A stretch of DNA of 64,000 bases from Perca fluviatilis (Eukaryota; Chordata; Actinopteri; Perciformes; Percidae). The notes beneath the pieces were generated by a model that was given only the letters and a program-made list of their open reading frames with translations, was not told the DNA's origin and made no database searches. The stretch covers positions 11,420,097-11,484,096 of the forward strand of contig NC_053120.1 in NCBI RefSeq assembly GCF_010015445.1, read 5' to 3'. Shown piece by piece: positions 63,196 through 64,000 of this stretch; position 1 is the stretch's first letter; each line of letters begins with the position of its first letter. A program made the translations under genes and the position numbers.

Positions 63196-64000
63196 GTAAA
63201 GGATTAATTTATTATTATTATTATTATTATAATAATAATTATTATTATTATAACCTTTATTTATTCAGGGAGGCCCATTGAGAGCAAGCTCTCTTTTCCA
63301 ATGACGCCCTGATTATAGCACAATTAAAAGGAAATAAAAACAATCTCAAGACATTACATTACGAATATTCTGATCGTATATGGAATCGAATATGTAAATA
63401 CAACAAAAACAAGTGAGAATCACTGGTGTAGTTAATAAAGAGGGCTATTATTAATCTTAATCTAATCTATTTGTATGATAGAAGGTGTAAATATGGGTTG
63501 GTAGGTGTGGCAGCAATCGCTTCAAGGTGTCGGGTCAGGACACTATTCCAATGTTCAGGTGAGAGTGTGGGGAGAAAGGAGATGCAGAGTCCAGGGTTGC
63601 AGTTTATATGGTTTATATAAACAAATAGGCTTGTGTTTCTGTGCGTGTGTGGTTCTGTAACAACAAAGCACAGCAATACAGACTGTTTAGAAAGGATAAT
63701 TACAGACCAATAGCAAAGGCAAACCTAAGCTAAAACATAGCCAGCCTCAAATAGCATCCACAGAGCAATGTTAATGGCTAACAATAATAACTGGACTGCA
63801 ATGAGCTATCAATTAAAGATTAGCAAACATAAGGCATTCATGTAACCTATATAAATGACAGTCATAAGAATTATAACAAGCATTTAAACAGAATAAACAA
63901 CCGAAATATTCAGTGCACAGCATAGAAAACAATAGCTATTAGAATGTACAACAGTTAAACAGACTATTACAAGCTAGCGGCTATTTCTGAATCCCGTTGT
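63196..64000 (+). other. Probable intron after the last visible exon
   Basis: An (ATT)/(AAT) inverted array at 63207-63252 can fold on itself. A remnant CCTTTATTTATTCAGGGAGG, GCCCATTGAGAGCAAGCTCT is a common fish LINE tail. 63330-64000 is AT-rich with nothing recognised. Confidence 0.55.

Overview
The window looks like nuclear DNA of a teleost fish, probably a percomorph. Evidence is vertebrate-type multi-exon genes, very dense (CA)n/(GT)n microsatellites and a typical fish repeat load: tRNA-derived SINE, Tc1, hAT, PIF/Harbinger, TTAA-target MITEs and LINEs. There is no prokaryotic gene organisation, CRISPR array or operon. Most long open frames are translated microsatellites or transposons; the real coding sequence is about 3 kb spread over 26 small exons.

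Two plus-strand genes are supported. (1) From 8437 to 34632 lie the 3' eleven coding exons of an EphB-class receptor tyrosine kinase, best matching EPHB4: part of the second fibronectin III repeat, transmembrane segment, juxtamembrane region, complete kinase, SAM domain and a C-terminal PDZ ligand. Its 5' exons (ephrin-binding, cysteine-rich and first FN3 regions) lie before the window. (2) From 53362 to at least 63195 lie fifteen exons of an ALG13-like OTU-Tudor gene. It has its own start, an in-frame upstream stop and GC boxes, lacks the ALG13 glycosyltransferase domain in this window, and carries Ser where the OTU catalytic Cys should be. It probably continues beyond the window.

Layout: 1-8436 is intron with a SINE, MITEs and a palindromic Tc1-derived element that abuts the first visible Eph exon. 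8437-10568 holds the FN3, transmembrane and juxtamembrane exons. 10569-21888 is an 11 kb intron with nested MITEs and a 4.6 kb decayed LINE. 21889-25837 and 31782-34632 hold the kinase, SAM and tail exons. 34633-53361 is 3' UTR plus intergenic DNA with repeats and no recognisable gene. 53362-63195 is the OTU-Tudor gene, whose 2.9 kb intron at 57913-60786 carries three transposons.

EphB receptors bind membrane ephrins and signal through the kinase, SAM and PDZ ligand. The OTU-Tudor protein belongs to a deubiquitinase-like, possibly RNA-associated family. Nothing in the sequence ties the two genes functionally; they look like simple neighbours. The most notable points are the Cys-to-Ser OTU change, a phase break in the FN3 exon, splice sites fused to (GT)n arrays, a perfect 29-bp palindrome near the first kinase exon, and a family of 9-bp-TSD mobile elements. 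I found no convincing new multi-gene system.
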